This document shows, in pieces, positions 61,209-64,000 of a stretch of DNA of 64,000 nt (its first letter is position 1; every line of letters begins with the position of its first letter). The notes below the pieces were generated by a model. The model ran no database searches and was not told the origin of the DNA. It saw only the letters and a list, made by a program, of their open reading frames with translations. Source of the DNA: Rhizobium sp. CFBP 8762 (lineage in GTDB: Bacteria > Pseudomonadota > Alphaproteobacteria > Rhizobiales > Rhizobiaceae); assembly GCF_014841565.1 (NCBI RefSeq), contig NZ_JACYUD010000002.1, positions 662,628 through 726,627 on the forward strand, in the 5' to 3' direction. A program made the position numbers and the translations under genes.

Positions 61209-62015
61209 CTAGAAAGTAGGAGGGGTGTTGATCCAAAGCAGAAGGGTTTCCCCATCGGCAGTGTTGCGCCATGAATGGGGCCTGTTGCTCTCAAAGTAAA
61301 AGCTATCGCCCGGATGAAGCTCAAAAAAACGTTCGCCGTCCAGAACGATTTCCAGACTGCCACTCAAGACGTGAATGAACTCCTCACCCACATGCTGGTA
61401 GGCACCTTCGCTGGAGGCACCGGCGGCGAGCTGAAAACGGTGGCATTCCATTTGCAGATCACCGGAAGCCAGTACCTGCACCGAGACACCTGAGGATGTT
61501 CGCGGCAGGCTTTTCCAATCCCCAGCGCGGATGAGCGACTCTTTACCATCAATACGCTGCTCGCTCAGGGCCGCGACCGTTGTACCCAAATGGGCCGCAA
61601 GGGCGTGCAAAGCGGTGAAAGACAAGCCCGTGGAGGTCCGCTCGAAAGTGGACAGTATTGAAACAGGCAACCCGGTTGCATGCCCGACCGCCGCCAGAGT
61701 CTGGCGCAATTCCAAGCGCAACCGGCGTATCTTTTGACCAATCGGCACTTCCGCCGAATGGTCCATCGTCGAGGGAGATACGGTCTCACCCTCCCCGCTG
61801 AGGGCCGCACGAATGGCCGCAGGGTTCAAACCGCGTTCGCTTCTCAACCATACAATCTTTTGAAGCCGTGCAACGAGATGGTGGTCGTACAGGCGCTGCC
61901 CCGATGGGGTGCGCACCGGGTCAATCAACCCCTGCGCCTCCCACAGTCTCAAGGTCGATGCGGAGACGCCGGCCATTCTGGCAGCATCCGCAATTTTATA
62001 GGCAGTATTGTCCAT
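61209..62015 (-). CDS. MerR-XRE-cupin three-domain regulator
   Basis: This 268-residue regulator joins three modules: a MerR-type winged helix (YKIADAARMAGVSASTLRLW, GLIDPVRTPSGQRLYD; about 1-75), an XRE-like HTH (GQKIRRLRLELRQTLAAVGH, PVSILSTFERTSTGLS; about 92-150) and a cupin (EEFIHVLSGSLEIVLDGERF, HPGDSFYFESNRPHSW; about 185-268). The start at MDNTAYKIAD is fixed by the MerR domain; a long open frame upstream is antisense to gabT. It is divergent from gabT/gabD, with a dyad in the shared region, and is likely their metabolite-sensing regulator. Confidence 0.85.
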   Translation of the reverse strand: MDNTAYKIADAARMAGVSASTLRLWEAQGLIDPVRTPSGQRLYDHHLVARLQKIVWLRSERGLNPAAIRAALSGEGETVSPSTMDHSAEVPIGQKIRRLRLELRQTLAAVGHATGLPVSILSTFERTSTGLSFTALHALAAHLGTTVAALSEQRIDGKESLIRAGDWKSLPRTSSGVSVQVLASGDLQMECHRFQLAAGASSEGAYQHVGEEFIHVLSGSLEIVLDGERFFELHPGDSFYFESNRPHSWRNTADGETLLLWINTPPTF

Positions 62016-62072
62016 GACCACCAGTGCGCTGAAACCCAAGCCACGTCTTAACGCGCCAAAACGAGATTGCAA

Positions 62073-62093
62073 CTCTACAGAAAATATGTAGAG
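62073..62093. promoter_or_regulatory. 21-bp dyad in the regulator/gabT promoter region
   Basis: CTCTACA and TGTAGAG are perfect 7-bp arms around GAAAATA, 31 bases before the gabT start and 58 bases from the regulator start. A TTGCAA element overlaps its left side, and outer TTGC/GCAA bases extend the symmetry. It is a good operator candidate for the MerR-XRE-cupin protein. Confidence 0.55.
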
Positions 62094-62123
62094 ATAGCGC
62101 AACATCATCCGGGAGACATTCTC

Positions 62124-63395
62124 ATGACCAATGCGCAGATTGCCGCCCGCCGCACCGACGCCATCGCGCGCGGGGTTGGCGTCACCACGCAGATTTACGC
62201 CGACAGGGCTGAAAATGCGGAAATATGGGATGTCGAGGGTCGTCGCTATATCGATTTTGCCGCAGGCATTGCCGTGGTCAATACCGGGCACCGCCATCCC
62301 AAGATCATTGCAGCCGTCAAGGACCAGCTCGACCGTTTCACCCATACATGCCATCAGGTTGTGCCTTACGAAAACTATGTTCGTCTTGCCGAGCGCTTGA
62401 ACGATCTCGTTCCGGGCGACTTCCAGAAAAAAACGATCTTCGTGACCACGGGCGCGGAAGCGGTGGAGAATGCCGTGAAAATCGCACGCGCTGCGACGCG
62501 CCGGTCGGCGATCATTGCCTTTACCGGCGGCTTTCACGGTCGCACCTTCATGGGCATGAGCCTGACCGGAAAGGTGGTGCCCTACAAGACCGGCTTTGGT
62601 GCCATGTTGCCGGACGTTTTCCACATCCCCTTCCCGGTTGAATTGCACGGCCAGTCTGTTGATGCGACGTTTGCAGCCCTCGACACGCTGTTCAAGGCCG
62701 ATGTGGACCCCAATTGCGTCGCCGCCTTTATCATTGAACCCGTGCAGGGCGAAGGCGGCTTCTATGAAGCCCCGCGTGCCTTTATGCAAAAGCTTCGTGA
62801 ACTGGCGGACAAGCACAACATTCTGCTGATTGCCGATGAGGTGCAGACAGGCTTTTCGCGCACCGGCAAAACCTTTGCCATGGAGCATTATGGGGTGGCG
62901 GCGGATATCACCACCATGGCCAAGGGACTGGGCGGCGGCTTTCCGATTGCTGCGGTGACAGGACGCGCCGACATTATGGATGCGCCGGGACCGGGTGGGC
63001 TGGGCGGTACATACGGCGGCAACCCCATTGGCATTGCCGCGGGCAACGCCGTTCTCGATGTGATTGAAGATGAAAAGCTCAACGAACGGGCAGACCTGCT
63101 GGGCGCGCGCCTAAAGCAGCGTTTGCAGTCGCTCGTCAGCGCTGTGCCCCAGATTGCCGATATCCGTGGACCCGGATTCATGAATGCGGTGGAGTTCCAT
63201 TTCCCCGGCAACAAGACGCCAAACGCTGATTTTACCCACAAGGTTCGTGAGCGCGCATTGGAAAAGGGCCTTATTCTGCTAACCTGTGGCGTGTACGGAA
63301 ATGTCATCCGCTTCCTCGCACCCATCACGATTCAGGATAATGTGTTTGCCGAGGCACTGGATATTCTGGATGAAACGCTGCGCGAATGCGCCTGA
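62124..63395 (+). CDS. gabT: 4-aminobutyrate aminotransferase
   Basis: This 423-residue PLP-dependent class III aminotransferase has FAAGIAVVNTGHRHPKI, VTTGAEAVENAVKIARAAT, GGFHGRTFMGMSLTGK, IIEPVQGEGGFYEAP, LIADEVQTGFSRTGK and the PLP Lys in TTMAKGLGGGFPI. It converts 4-aminobutyrate to succinate semialdehyde, which the next gene oxidises. Start MTNAQIAA is at 62124; an in-frame Met 19 codons upstream overlaps the dyad. Length is standard. Confidence 0.93.
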   Translation: MTNAQIAARRTDAIARGVGVTTQIYADRAENAEIWDVEGRRYIDFAAGIAVVNTGHRHPKIIAAVKDQLDRFTHTCHQVVPYENYVRLAERLNDLVPGDFQKKTIFVTTGAEAVENAVKIARAATRRSAIIAFTGGFHGRTFMGMSLTGKVVPYKTGFGAMLPDVFHIPFPVELHGQSVDATFAALDTLFKADVDPNCVAAFIIEPVQGEGGFYEAPRAFMQKLRELADKHNILLIADEVQTGFSRTGKTFAMEHYGVAADITTMAKGLGGGFPIAAVTGRADIMDAPGPGGLGGTYGGNPIGIAAGNAVLDVIEDEKLNERADLLGARLKQRLQSLVSAVPQIADIRGPGFMNAVEFHFPGNKTPNADFTHKVRERALEKGLILLTCGVYGNVIRFLAPITIQDNVFAEALDILDETLRECA

Positions 63396-63435
63396 GCATG
63401 AGCATGAGCATTTGTTTTGACGAGAGGCCTGATCG

Positions 63436-64000
63436 ATGATTGCACATTCTTTTGTATCCAAGCTCAAAGACCCCTCGCTTCTGACGAGCAAGGCGCTGAT
63501 TGCCGGACAATGGGTTGATGCGGGCGGTAATGGCACGACATTTGATGTGACCAACCCCTCCACCGGTGAGGTTATTGCCACCCTGCCCGATCTGGGACGG
63601 ACCGATGCCGGACGCGCCATCGACGCCGCCTACACCGCCCAGAAGGCATGGGCCAAACGAACCGGCAAGGAACGCGCCGCCGTGCTGCGCAGACTTTTTG
63701 ACCTGATGGTTGCCAATGCCGATGACCTCGCCATTATCCTGACGATGGAGATGGGCAAACCGCTGGCGGAGGCGAAGGGCGAAGTCCTCTATGGCGCGTC
63801 CTACGTGGAGTGGTTCGCCGAAGAAGCCAAGCGCGTTTATGGCGATACCATTCCCGGGCACCAGCAAGACAAGCGCATCATCGTCATCAAGCAGCCAGTT
63901 GGCGTGGTTGCAGCCATCACGCCGTGGAACTTCCCCAATGCCATGCTGGCTCGCAAATTTGCGCCTGCCATTGCAGCGGGCTGTGCCATGGTTTCCAAAC
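63436..64000 (+). CDS. gabD: Succinate-semialdehyde dehydrogenase, 5' part (continues past window)
   Basis: The first 188 codons of an aldehyde dehydrogenase are visible from ATG 63436, with no stop before the end of the window. Translation gives ALIAGQWVDAGGNGTTFDVT, NPSTGEVIATLPDLG, EMGKPLAEAKGEVLYGASYV, EWFAEEAKRVYGD and the cofactor segment VAAITPWNFPNAML. The catalytic Glu and Cys lie beyond the end. It follows gabT by 40 bases, and with it would take 4-aminobutyrate to succinate. The GabD assignment is by strong context and family pattern. Confidence 0.9.
   Translation, partial: MIAHSFVSKLKDPSLLTSKALIAGQWVDAGGNGTTFDVTNPSTGEVIATLPDLGRTDAGRAIDAAYTAQKAWAKRTGKERAAVLRRLFDLMVANADDLAIILTMEMGKPLAEAKGEVLYGASYVEWFAEEAKRVYGDTIPGHQQDKRIIVIKQPVGVVAAITPWNFPNAMLARKFAPAIAAGCAMVSK

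Noticed and set aside
62016-62888. Upstream extension of the MerR-XRE-cupin reading frame to a total of 559 codons
   Set aside because: The extension is antisense to gabT and the MerR domain marks the real N-terminus at 62015.
1-64000. tRNA, rRNA, CRISPR, transposase or phage genes
   Set aside because: Nothing with the necessary repeats, cloverleaf features or protein motifs was seen by eye; tRNAscan and an IS database search would settle this.

Overview
The window reads as accessory-rich chromosomal DNA from an alphaproteobacterium of the Brucellaceae, most like the Ochrobactrum group. The pointers are an Omp2-type porin with the rhizobial signature, two copies of a palindromic intergenic repeat of the kind I associate with this family, an Agrobacterium-type ttu tartrate operon, and many solute-binding-protein transporters beside small catabolic operons. 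No rRNA, tRNA, CRISPR array, phage or transposase gene was seen.

Layout. 1-9.3 kb: the 3' part of a GH3 beta-glucosidase translationally coupled to a Bcr/CflA-type MFS exporter, an Omp2-like porin, a membrane-bound PQQ glucose dehydrogenase and a second MFS exporter. 9.3-16.8 kb: a minus-strand sugar-acid locus with an aldose-1-epimerase-like protein, UxuA mannonate dehydratase, an SDR, a ribose-type ABC importer and a GntR/FadR regulator. 17.1-28.2 kb: a remnant of a BBE-type flavin oxidase, then a beta-hydroxyacid dehydrogenase, a LysR regulator, a TRAP importer, a two-subunit transketolase, an SDR, a TIM-barrel sugar isomerase/epimerase and a fused dihydroxyacetone-type kinase. This looks like a complete route for an unidentified short or branched sugar or polyol. 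28.2-32.2 kb: a PdxH-like oxidase with a methyltransferase, a LysR regulator, a MAPEG protein and a GGDEF protein. 32.3-39.2 kb: an amino-acid-type ABC importer in one operon with a FAD-linked 2-hydroxyacid dehydrogenase and a DapA-family lyase, divergent from an XRE-cupin regulator and an FMN 2-hydroxyacid dehydrogenase.

39.2-47.3 kb: the high-affinity potassium ATPase with its sensor pair, in the unusual order kdpF-kdpB-(26-codon ORF)-kdpA-kdpC-kdpD-kdpE. 47.5-53.4 kb: an ynbABCD-like lipid locus extended by an acyltransferase and a small membrane protein. It combines a CDP-alcohol phosphotransferase whose motif has two Asp-to-Asn changes, a hydrolase-methyltransferase fusion, a PAP2-dual-specificity phosphatase fusion, a PlsC-like acyltransferase and a CdsA-like cytidylyltransferase. 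This is the best candidate in the window for an undescribed system. 53.4-54.7 kb: a methyltransferase divergent from an Rrf2 regulator. 54.9-61.0 kb: the tartrate locus ttuA-ttuBCDE (regulator, transporter, tartrate dehydrogenase, glycerate kinase, pyruvate kinase). 61.2-64 kb: a MerR-XRE-cupin regulator divergent from gabT and the start of gabD.

How it fits together. Most of the window is peripheral carbon uptake: each importer sits beside two to five enzymes that would feed central metabolism (KDG, triose phosphates, glycerate/pyruvate, succinate), and most units have a local regulator. All start positions, motifs and dyads were read by eye. Family names are recognised from sequence pattern, not from a database search.
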